A stretch of 64,000 nt of DNA from Brevibacillus_H sp049846925 (GTDB lineage Bacteria > Bacillota > Bacilli > Brevibacillales > Brevibacillaceae). The notes under the pieces were generated by a model, which had not been told where the DNA came from, did not search any database, and saw nothing but the letters and a program-made list of their open reading frames with translations. A program made the position numbers and the translations under genes. Of the stretch, positions 33,691-43,630 are shown in pieces. The stretch spans positions 1 to 64,000 of the forward strand of contig NZ_JBNCMT010000024.1 of assembly GCF_049846925.1 (NCBI RefSeq), read 5' to 3'. Position 1 is the stretch's first letter. Each line of letters opens with the position of its first letter.

Positions 33691-35892
33691 TTACTCTTTT
33701 TCTTGAAGAAAAGTCTCCGATATTTCTTGTACTGCTTTTTCATCCGGGAAGATATAGTACAATTCCTGATTAACAAGCGGGTCTAACGCTTTTCCTGACT
33801 TTCCGTGAATTTGCGTATAGGATAGCTGCTCTCCAGTTAGTCCTTTGAATAACAAGGCAAGACTCACCAGATCGTCATCCGTAAAATTGGTGTCGAGAAT
33901 GTCAGTGCGGATGCTTTGTAACAAATGATATATTTCCGGGATATTTTCCGGTTTCAACAATTTACTTACTACTGCCTTCATGACCAACATCTGGTCTGCT
34001 TGTCGTCCGTATTCGCCGTCAGGGCGAGAATACCGCTCACGAATCAGTTTCAATGCAAGCTCCCCATCAAGATGCTGATCTCCTGCGGGAATTTCCAATG
34101 GTTCATAGGTCATTCGCACCGCATGTGGCAAGTTCACGTCGATCCCGCCAATTTTATCAATGAAATGGATAAACCCTTGAAAGTTCGTTTTTATATAATA
34201 ATTGATGGGAATATCGAGAAAATCACTAACGGCCTGACTGGTAGCCATCGTTCCTTCCCGGGAGCCACCTTTTATTTCACCGAGAATATGAGCATGATTA
34301 ATCTTGGTTTTGCCGATTCCATTGATTTGCACCTGCGTGTCTCGTGGTACGGAAACGATATTCACCTGTTTCGTCTTGACGTTGACATGTGCGACCATAA
34401 TCACATCCGTGCGGGAGTTTTCCTTTTCTCTTGCATCAATTCCCAATAGGAGCACATTAAAGTGATTTGAGGGAAACGGTACGACTGAAGCCGATGAATG
34501 ATTTTGACTGGTAGCTGTAGGTTGTGAAGTTGATTGTGTTTGTGCGGGAGCTTGAGCCTGATTATGACGTCTGTCAAAAATGGAGTCACTGGTGAGGACA
34601 GGGTGGATTTTTTGTTGAAAATGAGTTTCCGGCTGTAATTGTGAAACTTTCCAATAACCATATACGATCGAAAGACAAAAACCAATCAAGAGAACCAATA
34701 AAACCGAATGAACGATCTTTTTCCATAGCGGCTTCTGATACGGGACTGTTGCCTGATACCATTTGCTGATCCGCTCGACCACAACCTCTTCTGTAAAATG
34801 CTGTTCGATCCTCTCTCTGCCCTTCAAACCAAGTTTGGCTTGCAACTCGGCATTTTCGATCAGCCGTATCAGATTCTTGGCAAGTTCGTCGGGATTGCGG
34901 TAAGGAGACAATAACCCGGTCTCTTCGTGAACAACGAGTTCCTTTGTTCCCTTGACATCTGTCGCTACAATTGGCTTGCCAAAAGCCATACTTTCCATCA
35001 GAATACGTGGAATCCCTTCTTTTTGGGAAGATAGCACGATGAGATCAGATAATTTAATCCAGTGATAGATATTATCCTGATAACCAAGGAATTTGACATA
35101 AGGCTGGAGACCTCTCTCAGTCACTTGTTGTTCGAGTTCAGTCTCGAGATGCCCGTTTCCAGCCAATAGACAGAGTATGTTTGTTGTGCCACGCTTTACT
35201 ACCTGTTGAAGTGCCTCAAATAACAGCGCATGATCTTTGACCGGCTCCAGTCTTGCGGCCACGAGCAGCAGGGTTTTGCCCTCTGGTATGTCGTATTTCA
35301 TCTTATACTCGTCCAGTTCTTCCAACGAGATTTCCTGACTGATTCGATCGAGCAAAGGCAAATGTACACCATTGCCTTCGTAATGCAGCTTTTCTGTGGG
35401 GAGATACTTTCGCAGCGTTTTGAGATCTTCATCGTTTTGACTGCAAAGATAGTTACAGTACTTGGCTGCAAACAACTCCAGGGACAGATATGTGTAATAC
35501 TCCAATCTGGATTGTCCAGCAAAAAAAGGGAGCCCATGCACTGTATGAATAATAATTGGTACCCGGGCTTTGTGTGCAGCTACTCTTCCGAGAAAACCTG
35601 CTTTGGCGTTATGCGTATGGACAATATCGGGTTTGATCTTTCGCAGCAAACGAACAAGCTGGCGAAATGCTAGCCAATCCTTTCCTGCCCGAATAGACCT
35701 CTCCATTGCTACCTCGTGTAACTGGATGCCTTTTTCCTGAAGTTTGTAAACGTACTGCTCTTCATGTTCTGTACCCTCAGAAGAAGACACAATATGAACC
35801 TCGTATCCTTTCTCTGATAGAAGGATGAGTTTATCCAGAAGAATTTTATAGCTTAGCTTGGAGGTGCAAATATGAACAACCCGCTTGCTCAA
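33691..35892 (-). CDS. Fusion: GT4 glycosyltransferase - transmembrane helix - LytR-CpsA-Psr (LCP) ligase
   Basis: 733 aa in one uninterrupted frame. Residues about 1-375 are a GT4 glycosyltransferase: HTHNAKAGFLGRVAA in the acceptor lobe, VAARLEPVKDH and the EGIPRILMESMAFGKPIVAT donor-binding motif near 300. A single helix (about 388-410, SVLLVLLIGFCLSIVYGYW) follows, then a Gln/Thr/Ser-rich linker. An LCP domain spans about 478-733: LLLGIDARE, SRTDVIMVAHV, VSVPRDTQV and ERYSRPDGEYGRQADQ, with the Asp and Arg residues that bind the polyprenyl pyrophosphate. Topology puts the transferase inside and the ligase outside. LCP enzymes attach glycopolymers to peptidoglycan. Last gene of the polysaccharide operon; ATGA overlap with the gene before it. 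Confidence 0.9.
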   Translation of the reverse strand: MSKRVVHICTSKLSYKILLDKLILLSEKGYEVHIVSSSEGTEHEEQYVYKLQEKGIQLHEVAMERSIRAGKDWLAFRQLVRLLRKIKPDIVHTHNAKAGFLGRVAAHKARVPIIIHTVHGLPFFAGQSRLEYYTYLSLELFAAKYCNYLCSQNDEDLKTLRKYLPTEKLHYEGNGVHLPLLDRISQEISLEELDEYKMKYDIPEGKTLLLVAARLEPVKDHALLFEALQQVVKRGTTNILCLLAGNGHLETELEQQVTERGLQPYVKFLGYQDNIYHWIKLSDLIVLSSQKEGIPRILMESMAFGKPIVATDVKGTKELVVHEETGLLSPYRNPDELAKNLIRLIENAELQAKLGLKGRERIEQHFTEEVVVERISKWYQATVPYQKPLWKKIVHSVLLVLLIGFCLSIVYGYWKVSQLQPETHFQQKIHPVLTSDSIFDRRHNQAQAPAQTQSTSQPTATSQNHSSASVVPFPSNHFNVLLLGIDAREKENSRTDVIMVAHVNVKTKQVNIVSVPRDTQVQINGIGKTKINHAHILGEIKGGSREGTMATSQAVSDFLDIPINYYIKTNFQGFIHFIDKIGGIDVNLPHAVRMTYEPLEIPAGDQHLDGELALKLIRERYSRPDGEYGRQADQMLVMKAVVSKLLKPENIPEIYHLLQSIRTDILDTNFTDDDLVSLALLFKGLTGEQLSYTQIHGKSGKALDPLVNQELYYIFPDEKAVQEISETFLQEKE

Positions 35893-36863
35893 TAAGACAC
35901 CTCCTCATATAATCCGGAGCTGCGCAGCCAATGAATAAAGTGATTCAATCCCACTTGCAAGCTTGTTTGCGGACGGTACTGTAACAATCGGGATGCCTTG
36001 TCAAGGGATGCCCATGTTGCCGGTACGTCTCCGACCTGAGCCGGAAGTTGGTGTATGATCGCCTTTTTGCCAACCGCCTCTTCAATCGAATGTATGAGGT
36101 CGATTAATTTTACAGGCTGATCATTGCCAAGATTACATACTTCAAAACCTTGTATCGGAACAGACATTGCAGCACAGATTCCTGTTACAATATCGGTTAC
36201 ATACGTATAATCTCGGCACGTTTGCCCATCTCCGAACATGGAAATCGGTTCACCACCAAGGATTTTGCGACTAAAGGAATGGATCGCCAAATCTGGCCGT
36301 TGGCGTGGACCATACACAGTGAAAAAACGCAGTGCTACGATCGGCAATCCATAACAATTGCTATAGCTTTGGCACAGCGCTTCTCCGGCAATTTTTGTTG
36401 CGCCATACGGTGAGGCAGGTAGCAGAAGCGGGTCATCTTCCGTGAACGGTACTTTTTTATTTAATCCATACACCGAACTGGAAGAAGCGAAGATCACTTT
36501 TTTTACCTGATGGGCAACGGACAGATCGAGTATATTGGCTGTCCCATTCACATTCGTCTCAATGTATCGTTGAGGTTGTTCCACGGAGGGACGTACCCCT
36601 GCTTTTGCTGCCAGGTGAATGACCAGATTTGGTTGCCATTCGGCAAAGATGGGTTTCATTTGTTCTACGTTTGCTATATCTGCTTCGACCAATCGGCAAA
36701 ATCCTGATTGAAGAGCACCAGATATATTAGATTCTTTGATCCCCCGATTGTAAAAGGAATCGAAGTTATCGACCACACACACTTCCATCTGATCACGAAC
36801 GAGAGAATCGACCATATGACTACCAATAAACCCTGCTCCGCCTGTAACTAGTATCCTGTTCAA
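35889..36863 (-). CDS. UDP-sugar 4-epimerase (UDP-glucuronate/GalNAc-type, extended SDR)
   Basis: 324 aa. ILVTGGAGFIGSHMVDSL at the N-terminus binds NAD; the catalytic SSSVYG and Tyr-x-x-x-Lys (SPYGATKIAGE) lie near residues 126 and 148; AKAGVRPS and RFFTVYGPRQRPD are typical of UDP-glucuronate 4-epimerases. It is encoded directly after UDP-glucose dehydrogenase with a 4-base overlap, so UDP-GlcA to UDP-GalA is the most natural reaction. It could also be a UDP-GlcNAc 4-epimerase. Confidence 0.88.
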   Translation of the reverse strand: MNRILVTGGAGFIGSHMVDSLVRDQMEVCVVDNFDSFYNRGIKESNISGALQSGFCRLVEADIANVEQMKPIFAEWQPNLVIHLAAKAGVRPSVEQPQRYIETNVNGTANILDLSVAHQVKKVIFASSSSVYGLNKKVPFTEDDPLLLPASPYGATKIAGEALCQSYSNCYGLPIVALRFFTVYGPRQRPDLAIHSFSRKILGGEPISMFGDGQTCRDYTYVTDIVTGICAAMSVPIQGFEVCNLGNDQPVKLIDLIHSIEEAVGKKAIIHQLPAQVGDVPATWASLDKASRLLQYRPQTSLQVGLNHFIHWLRSSGLYEEVSY

Positions 36864-38227
36864 GTGGTTCGCCTCCCCACTCCTTCATAAATAAATCCAA
36901 GTTCTCTCATTCTTTTAGGTTCCATCGCATTCCGCCCGTCTAGAAAAACAGGATGATTCATCACTTCACGTAGTTGTTGCAAAGGCAGTTGCTGGAATTC
37001 TTCCCACTCAGTCACAAGGATGACTGCATCACTCGCATAAAATACTTCCCCTGCTGATTGTGCAAAGCTGATTTCCAGTTGAGGTTGTTCAAGCTTCAAT
37101 CTTTCTAATGCAATGGGATCGAATACGGTTACCTGGACATCGTTACGAACTAATTGTTCGATAATGGCAATAGAAACGGCATCACGCAGGTCATCTGTAT
37201 TTGGTTTAAATGAGACACCGAGAATGCCCACTCGCAATCCTTGCAATTGACCGAAAAGAGCACAAAGACGCTTATGCACCCACTCTCTTTGCTGCTGATT
37301 CACTTCTACCACGGATTGCAACAGCTTCATTCTGGTTTGATGCTGCTCTGCAGTTCGGATGATGGCCTGTAAATCCTTGCCGAAGCAACTTCCACCCCAT
37401 CCCAGCCCAGCTTGCAGATACTTAGTCCCAATTCGCTGATCTAGCCCAATTCCATATGCAATTTCCTTGATGTCAGCTCCTGCAGCCTCAGCTAACTGGG
37501 AAAATTCATTAATAAAGGAGATTTTCATTGCCAGAAAGGAGTTTGCCGCATATTTGATCAATTCAGAACTTTTAGGATTGGTAACGATGAATGATGCTCT
37601 ACCTCTCTCTTTTGGTACTGGGACCTCAACAGGTGGGGTAAAGGTTTGGTGAATCAATGGTTCATACAATGCTTGCATGATTTGTGCAGCATGATCATTT
37701 TCTGTTCCGACAATAATTCGGTCTGGAAAGAAGGCGTCTCGTAGAGCTTCTCCTTCTCGCAAAAACTCAGGATTTGCCACGACCTGAATGGACCTGGACG
37801 AACCGCGACGATTCAGTTCCAGTTGAATGATTTGGGCAACCTTGTCAGCCGAGCCGATCGGAACCGTTGATTTCATAACGATTAGCGGATCTGCTGTATC
37901 AGGAATATGCTCTCCAATTTGCTGCGCAACAGCCTCTACATAGCGTAAATCCACATCACCATTTGGTTGCGGAGGTGTGCCGACGGTAATAAAGAGAACA
38001 TCAATATCCCAGTTTAAGTCGCTCCATTCGTAAAGAAAATCAACGTTCTGTTTCACTTGACGAAACAGAGAGTGTAGCCCTGGTTCATAAAAAGGTAACT
38101 CCCCCTGCAACAGGGTTGTAATTCTATTTTGATCGCTGTCCAAAAATGTAACATGGTTGCCCAGGTACGCAAACGTCATGCCTGCTGTAAGACCAACATA
38201 TCCAGACCCGATGATGGCTAACTTCAT
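36860..38227 (-). CDS. ugd: UDP-glucose 6-dehydrogenase
   Basis: 455 aa from ATG 38227 (AGAGAGG eight bases upstream). LAIIGSGYVGLTAGM binds NAD, FLREGEALRDAFFPDRIIVG near 165 is family-typical, and the catalytic Cys is in GLGWGGSCFGKDL near 260. It makes UDP-glucuronate, the entry to uronic acid units of the surface polymer, from the UDP-glucose supplied by the upstream galU. Confidence 0.93.
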   Translation of the reverse strand: MKLAIIGSGYVGLTAGMTFAYLGNHVTFLDSDQNRITTLLQGELPFYEPGLHSLFRQVKQNVDFLYEWSDLNWDIDVLFITVGTPPQPNGDVDLRYVEAVAQQIGEHIPDTADPLIVMKSTVPIGSADKVAQIIQLELNRRGSSRSIQVVANPEFLREGEALRDAFFPDRIIVGTENDHAAQIMQALYEPLIHQTFTPPVEVPVPKERGRASFIVTNPKSSELIKYAANSFLAMKISFINEFSQLAEAAGADIKEIAYGIGLDQRIGTKYLQAGLGWGGSCFGKDLQAIIRTAEQHQTRMKLLQSVVEVNQQQREWVHKRLCALFGQLQGLRVGILGVSFKPNTDDLRDAVSIAIIEQLVRNDVQVTVFDPIALERLKLEQPQLEISFAQSAGEVFYASDAVILVTEWEEFQQLPLQQLREVMNHPVFLDGRNAMEPKRMRELGFIYEGVGRRTT

Positions 38228-38263
38228 CCGCTTCACCTCTCTGATCTTTTTATTGGAACGGAC

Positions 38264-39136
38264 TTATCGTTCTTCCCTGCCAATGATTTCTCTCATGTTT
38301 TCAAGAAGCTGATCTTTCAATTCTGGCCGCTGCAATGCAAAATGAATCGTGGTTTTGATATATTCCAATTTATCCCCGACGTCGTACAGTTTTCCTTGGA
38401 ACTGGTAGGCATACACGGGTTCAACTTCTGTTAATTTGCATATGGCATCTGTTAATTGAATTTCATTGCCTGCGGTAGGTCTTTGCTCTTCCAATATGTC
38501 AAAAATAGTAGGTGTCAATATGTATCTACCAATAATCGCCATGGTGGATGGAGCTGTGTCACGAGTCGGCTTCTCTACAAGGTTATGAACACGATAAGTG
38601 GATGAGGTGAATTGTTCTCCATCGACAATACCGTATTTGGATACCTCGTCTTCCGGCACGTTCTGAATTCCGATAATCGAGCTGCCAAAATCATCATTAA
38701 TACTCATTAAATCTTGCAAGCACGGTTGTTCCACGATGACATCGCCGAGCAATATCGAAAACGGTTCATTGCCAATAAATTTGCGTGCACACCAGACAGC
38801 ATGACCAAGTCCAAGCGGTTCTTTTTGCCGTACATAATGTATGTCAATTAATTGTGAAATTCGTTTAATCTCTTTTAAATCTTCCCACTTTCCTTTTACC
38901 GTCAACAACTTCTCCAGCTCCATCGACTGATCGAAGTGATCTTCTATTGCCCGTTTTCCTTTACCCGTAACAATAATAATATCTTCAATTCCCGCTTCTA
39001 TAGCTTCTTCAACAATATACTGAATCGTAGGCTTATCTACGATGGGTAACATTTCTTTTGGCATCGCTTTTGTGCAAGGCAAGAACCTCGTACCTAACCC
39101 GGCTGCTGGAATGATTGCTTTACGGACTCTTGACAT
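38264..39136 (-). CDS. galU: UTP-glucose-1-phosphate uridylyltransferase
   Basis: 290 aa from ATG 39136, nine bases after GGGAGG. KAIIPAAGLGTRFLP with PKEMLPIVDKPTIQYIVEEA is the nucleotidyltransferase signature; LPLGLGHAVWCA-type and VEKP segments follow. It makes UDP-glucose from UTP and glucose 1-phosphate. Placed between the Wzz/kinase gene and ugd, it makes the locus self-sufficient for UDP-glucuronate. Confidence 0.93.
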   Translation of the reverse strand: MSRVRKAIIPAAGLGTRFLPCTKAMPKEMLPIVDKPTIQYIVEEAIEAGIEDIIIVTGKGKRAIEDHFDQSMELEKLLTVKGKWEDLKEIKRISQLIDIHYVRQKEPLGLGHAVWCARKFIGNEPFSILLGDVIVEQPCLQDLMSINDDFGSSIIGIQNVPEDEVSKYGIVDGEQFTSSTYRVHNLVEKPTRDTAPSTMAIIGRYILTPTIFDILEEQRPTAGNEIQLTDAICKLTEVEPVYAYQFQGKLYDVGDKLEYIKTTIHFALQRPELKDQLLENMREIIGREER

Positions 39137-39155
39137 CCTGATTTCCTCCCATTTT

Positions 39156-40484
39156 TTAGTTTGCATTCTTTGCCGTCTTATTCAGAACGATACCCCAGCT
39201 TGCTGCATTGATTTTTTTTAACTGGGCAAGCGCCTGGACGAGTTGATCAGACGAGGTTTTGTTCGCTTCAACGACAATCACACTTCCATCCGACAAGGAA
39301 GCTAACTCTTTGGGTTCGGCAAAGGGAAGAATCGGTGGGCCATCGAAAAGAATGATGTCGTATTGTTGTTTCAAATGCTCCAAAAGAGATTTCATTGTCT
39401 CATAATAGAGCAGCTCTGATGAACTAGTGGTCAGAGGACCTGATGGGATCACTTGCAAATGGTGAAACGTGGTGGGATGAATAATCTCTTCAGGGCTGAT
39501 CTGCTGTGACAAATAACTGGATAGGCCTTTGTCATTGGAAATGCCAAAAAACTCATGGCCAACCGGGTTCCTGAAATTCGCATCTATATAGATCGTTTTT
39601 TTCTTGATTTGGGCAAGAGAGATAGCCAAATGTACAGCAGCAAAAGATTTACCCTCTCTTGCTTGTGGACTCGTGATGAGTATGGTCTTCACTGTATCTT
39701 GATCATGTGCTAACAGCAGGTTTGTACGGATGTGGCGAAATGCTTCTGTGAAAATCGCACTTTTTTCTGATATAGAAGCATTGGTTAATTTGGACCAACG
39801 GTAGCTTCTTAGCTTGGGAACTGACCCCAGAACGGGAAGACCGCATTTTTCTTCAATTTTTTCTTCAATCCTCAGTTTTGAATCAAGGTGATGACGTAGG
39901 AATGCCAGACCGATGGAAAGCAACAGTCCCATGATAAAGGCTACGATTGTTGTCAGAACAGGCTTTGGACGCACAATGACAGGGAATGCGTTGACCTTTG
40001 CTTCCGTCAGGATTTGGACATTGTGCAAGCTCATCAGTGTAATAATTTCTTCTTTAAACGTCGATGCCAAAGTATTTGCAATTCGTACGGCATTTTCCTG
40101 ACTGGTATCCTCCACGGTAATCGAAATGACTTGAGAGTTAACGACCGGCTTTACCTTGATTTTTTTCTTGAGCTCCTCCATTTCCGGTTCTCCCACTTTG
40201 TTTGCGACCAACTCAAGAATACGTGGGCTGGTGAAAATAACGAGATATGTTTCAATCAATTTCAGGTTGGTATCAATATCTCCTGTTACAAATGGAGTAG
40301 CTCGTGAAGTGTTTTCATGATCGCTAACCAGTATTTCTGCTTTTGCCTGGTACACTGGCGGGATCACAAAGATCGTAAGGACTGCACTAAGCAAGGTGAT
40401 ACCTAGCGTTACAAGAAGAATAAAAGGTAATTGTCTTCGAAAAACCCGCATGGTAACCCGGATGTCGATGATCGTCGTCTCCAC
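39156..40484 (-). CDS. Wzz chain-length regulator fused to BY-kinase-like ATPase
   Basis: 442 aa from GTG behind AAGGGGGG. Two membrane helices (about 18-38 and 178-198) flank an outer Wzz domain; the cytoplasmic half is a CpsD/CapB-type kinase with Walker A SPQAREGKS near 270 and Walker B IILFDGPP near 378. Walker A' reads IYIDANFRNP, with Asn where BY-kinases have the second Asp. The C-terminus (KTAKNAN) lacks the tyrosine cluster these kinases autophosphorylate. In many Bacillota the two halves are separate proteins. It controls polymer length; kinase activity is doubtful. Confidence 0.88.
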   Translation of the reverse strand: METTIIDIRVTMRVFRRQLPFILLVTLGITLLSAVLTIFVIPPVYQAKAEILVSDHENTSRATPFVTGDIDTNLKLIETYLVIFTSPRILELVANKVGEPEMEELKKKIKVKPVVNSQVISITVEDTSQENAVRIANTLASTFKEEIITLMSLHNVQILTEAKVNAFPVIVRPKPVLTTIVAFIMGLLLSIGLAFLRHHLDSKLRIEEKIEEKCGLPVLGSVPKLRSYRWSKLTNASISEKSAIFTEAFRHIRTNLLLAHDQDTVKTILITSPQAREGKSFAAVHLAISLAQIKKKTIYIDANFRNPVGHEFFGISNDKGLSSYLSQQISPEEIIHPTTFHHLQVIPSGPLTTSSSELLYYETMKSLLEHLKQQYDIILFDGPPILPFAEPKELASLSDGSVIVVEANKTSSDQLVQALAQLKKINAASWGIVLNKTAKNAN

Positions 40485-40499
40485 TGTTTCCGCCCCCCT

Positions 40500-42377
40500 T
40501 CAAAGTCCCCTCCCCGCCGTTTCTTTCCACATGGGTTGGTGGTACCTGGGGACCAGCTTATACAGATAGAAAAGAATCTCATCTGACAATTCAAGCGAAT
40601 GGCAATCTTCCATATTCGATTCCATCTTTGTCAGAATTGATGAAACCTCATCGTAGGACAAATCTGCAGGCTTGCCAATAAAGATACGATCGTATGTGGT
40701 TGCCGCAACGCCCTCTTCTTCCGTTAAAATTTCTTCATACAGCTTTTCGCCCGGGCGAATTCCGGTGTAAATGATTTTAATATCTTTATTGGGCTCCAAC
40801 CCTGATAAACGAATCAGATCATTGGCCAGATCATCGATTTTAACGGGAGAGCCCATATCCAGAATAAAAATCTCTCCCCCTTTTGCGTAGGCTCCGGCTT
40901 TGATTACCAGTTGTACAGCCTCTGGTATTGTCATGAAAAACCGGACCATATCGGGATGTGTGACAGTGACTGGACCGCCTTTTTCAATCTGTTGCTTGAA
41001 TAATGGAATGACACTGCCTCGACTGCCCAAGACGTTTCCAAACCGAACAGCAACGAACTTCGTCATACTCATTTTTCCAATGCTTTGAACGATCAGCTCA
41101 GAAATTCGTTTGGTCACTCCCATAATGCTGGTAGGATTTACAGCCTTGTCTGTCGATACTAGAACGAATGTTTCCACCCCATTCAGATGGGCACATTCAG
41201 CGATATTGCGTGTGCCAAATACGTTGTTCTTAATTGCTTCTAGCGGATTTTTTTCCATCAAAGGCACATGCTTGTATGCTGCAGCATGAAACACCACCTG
41301 TGGCTGGAAAAATGCAAACACATCCTCCATCCGTTTGCGATCCTTAATATCTGCTATGATGCTGTGAAGAAGCGTTCCATTGCTCGTCTGCATCAGTTCA
41401 TTTTCGATAGTGTAAATGCTGTTTTCGCCATGTCCCAGAAGAAGCACAATCCTTGGTTGCAAAAGAAGAATCTGGCGGCACAGCTCTGAACCGATCGATC
41501 CGCCAGCACCAGTCACCAAGATAACTTTTTCCCGAATCAGACTGTGCATTTCCTTTAAATTGTCAGGCTGGATGGGGTCTCGACCAAGCAAATCCTCCAC
41601 GCGTACATCTCGTAGCATGCTAATCTTAACTCTTCCTTGAATGACATCCTTGATTCGAGGCAAGATTTTGATTTCTGCTTTGGTTTCCTTGCAAATCGTA
41701 ATAATCTGGGCGATCTCTTCCCGTTTAACAGATGGCATGGCAATGATGATGGTATCGATTGCCAGCCTGTGCACCTGTTCAATAATATTTCTCCTCGTCC
41801 CAACAACAGGAATGCCAAAAATAATCACCTTTTGCTTGCCAGGATCATCATCGATAAATGCGATTGGATAGGATTGTGTATCTTCTGCGCTCATTAGTTC
41901 TTTGGCTACCAAACTTCCCGCATGTCCTGCTCCAATTATCATTACTTTTTGATGATGCGGCTGGATCTTTGAAGTCGTATCATTCTTGAAGCGTCTGAGG
42001 AATCGGGAACCACCGATACTCATAATCAAAAGGATCCAACAAAGGCCGAATATCGAGTGTGGGATTCTAACATTCTCCACAAATGAGGCAATCACTTTAT
42101 ACATCAACAAATCCAAACAAATAGATATGGTGATCAGCTTAACAATCAGGATCAAATCTCTCAGCGTCACATATCTCCAAGTACGCAAGTGTAATTTGAA
42201 AGAACCAAACAAACTCATCGTGGTCATCCAGATGAGTAAGAAACATAGTGGAATGCTGAATAGATAGTGTTCGGGAATTTGTGCTTCGAAACGCAAGATG
42301 TAACTAAGAATGACAGTGCAAAGAATGAGAGCTGAGTCAATGGTTACAACAAGAAATGTCCTTTTGTAATAGCTCAT
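40500..42377 (-). CDS. CapD/PglF-type membrane-bound UDP-HexNAc 4,6-dehydratase
   Basis: 625 aa. Four N-terminal helices, a first Rossmann fold (VMIIGAGHAGSLVAKEL near 145), then the catalytic SDR domain: LVTGAGGSIGSELC near 290 and LVSTDKAVNPTSIMGVTKR near 400. In this family Met and Lys of the S-M-K-type catalytic segment replace the usual Tyr. Product would be a UDP-4-keto-6-deoxy sugar, which the DegT aminotransferase of the same operon could aminate. GGGAGGAAAC precedes the ATG. Confidence 0.9.
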   Translation of the reverse strand: MSYYKRTFLVVTIDSALILCTVILSYILRFEAQIPEHYLFSIPLCFLLIWMTTMSLFGSFKLHLRTWRYVTLRDLILIVKLITISICLDLLMYKVIASFVENVRIPHSIFGLCWILLIMSIGGSRFLRRFKNDTTSKIQPHHQKVMIIGAGHAGSLVAKELMSAEDTQSYPIAFIDDDPGKQKVIIFGIPVVGTRRNIIEQVHRLAIDTIIIAMPSVKREEIAQIITICKETKAEIKILPRIKDVIQGRVKISMLRDVRVEDLLGRDPIQPDNLKEMHSLIREKVILVTGAGGSIGSELCRQILLLQPRIVLLLGHGENSIYTIENELMQTSNGTLLHSIIADIKDRKRMEDVFAFFQPQVVFHAAAYKHVPLMEKNPLEAIKNNVFGTRNIAECAHLNGVETFVLVSTDKAVNPTSIMGVTKRISELIVQSIGKMSMTKFVAVRFGNVLGSRGSVIPLFKQQIEKGGPVTVTHPDMVRFFMTIPEAVQLVIKAGAYAKGGEIFILDMGSPVKIDDLANDLIRLSGLEPNKDIKIIYTGIRPGEKLYEEILTEEEGVAATTYDRIFIGKPADLSYDEVSSILTKMESNMEDCHSLELSDEILFYLYKLVPRYHQPMWKETAGRGL

Positions 42378-42409
42378 GTTTCCTCCCTCACTCTCACCTG
42401 AAAATCAAG

Positions 42410-43630
42410 TCAACAAACCTTCTGATTCAGTTCTCTTGCCTTGGAAATGGAGACAGTCATCACCCATGTCATCAGGAACCAAAAAATCGGTTGACGAAGT
42501 ACGTAATGGAAAAAGCTGAACTGAAAGATCATCAGTAGTGATACCAATAAATACAGTTGATTTGCCCTCCAACAGACATAAGTCCAGTACACATAAAGAG
42601 CGACCAATACCAAAACACCCAATATTCCTGCACTGCCACCCCAGTCAATTAGTGTGTTGTGAGCCTCAAACCCCTCGAATGGACCTCCCCTTCCCGAGTG
42701 GGCTCCTGGCCCTGCCCCGAATAAAGGAGAAGCAGCAATAGCCGAAAGCCCATTTCCCCACAAGAGAAATCGAAGCGAGCCTTGGTGCCCGTCATTATAG
42801 ATGGATTCCACTTGGCTCATCACTGGCTGGTACAAAAGGATGCATACAGTGGAAGCAACAACGATTACCAACAGATATCGTACCCATCTGGCAACCACGG
42901 AGGTCTTTGGGAGCAAAGGGGTTTGTTCCTTACCCATAATCAATCGCACGGTCACATACAATGAAATGCTCGATATCGATGAAATCAGCAGTGAATCACT
43001 TTTGGTGGACCAACCGACCCATGCCAAGCAGACAACCATAATGAAATAGCCAATTTTTCGAATCATATCAGAGGTTGTCAAAAGGTAATATCCACAGATC
43101 CATAGCGAAACGGTGATATGCAAAGCCAATTGATTCGGATTCGTGGACCAGCCTGTGAATCGGTCCCAGTACCAAAAGGAAATCGGTCCCAGACTTGATG
43201 TCAACTGGGCAAGCAGATAAATAAAAATCAGAATCATGAATGAAAAAATGAGAAACCATTTTGCTGCTACTTTCATGTACAAGGATGGCGGGTGAATCAT
43301 CGACAGCGTGATAAACAGCACTGAAATGAACAAATAGGCAGTGATATCATGGAAGCCAGTTGTATCCCACAGCCCTTCTGCAATGCCTATCCAGAAGCCG
43401 ATCAATAAAAAGAGGAATGATAAATACCAGAAGCCGCAGGTCCATCTGGTTACTGTTGTTATCGAAATGTGCTCTATTCTAATGAACTCAAACGGAATCA
43501 GTAATAACCAACTGACCAGAAGTAGCTCCCCTACACCAATCGGCAAGCCTGAGAGTCGCAATTGCGTAGCTGAGGTGAACGTCAAAGCCAACGCAAACAG
43601 GATAGCCGTCAGATACGAGAAGAGTTTCAT
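42410..43630 (-). CDS. O-antigen ligase/Wzy-type polymerase
   Basis: 406 aa, about ten hydrophobic helices with one large outer loop. The O-antigen ligase/polymerase domain is visible around GAGPGAHSGRGGPFEGFEAHN near residue 300, which carries the conserved His-Asn of the Wzy_C motif. It polymerises undecaprenyl-linked repeat units on the outer face. Overlaps the amidotransferase gene by 4 bases. Confidence 0.85.
   Translation of the reverse strand: MKLFSYLTAILFALALTFTSATQLRLSGLPIGVGELLLVSWLLLIPFEFIRIEHISITTVTRWTCGFWYLSFLFLLIGFWIGIAEGLWDTTGFHDITAYLFISVLFITLSMIHPPSLYMKVAAKWFLIFSFMILIFIYLLAQLTSSLGPISFWYWDRFTGWSTNPNQLALHITVSLWICGYYLLTTSDMIRKIGYFIMVVCLAWVGWSTKSDSLLISSISSISLYVTVRLIMGKEQTPLLPKTSVVARWVRYLLVIVVASTVCILLYQPVMSQVESIYNDGHQGSLRFLLWGNGLSAIAASPLFGAGPGAHSGRGGPFEGFEAHNTLIDWGGSAGILGVLVLVALYVYWTYVCWRANQLYLLVSLLMIFQFSFFHYVLRQPIFWFLMTWVMTVSISKARELNQKVC

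Noticed and set aside
41416..41897. Several 60-90 codon plus-strand frames inside the CapD-type gene
   Set aside because: Shadow frames of a strongly coding minus-strand gene.
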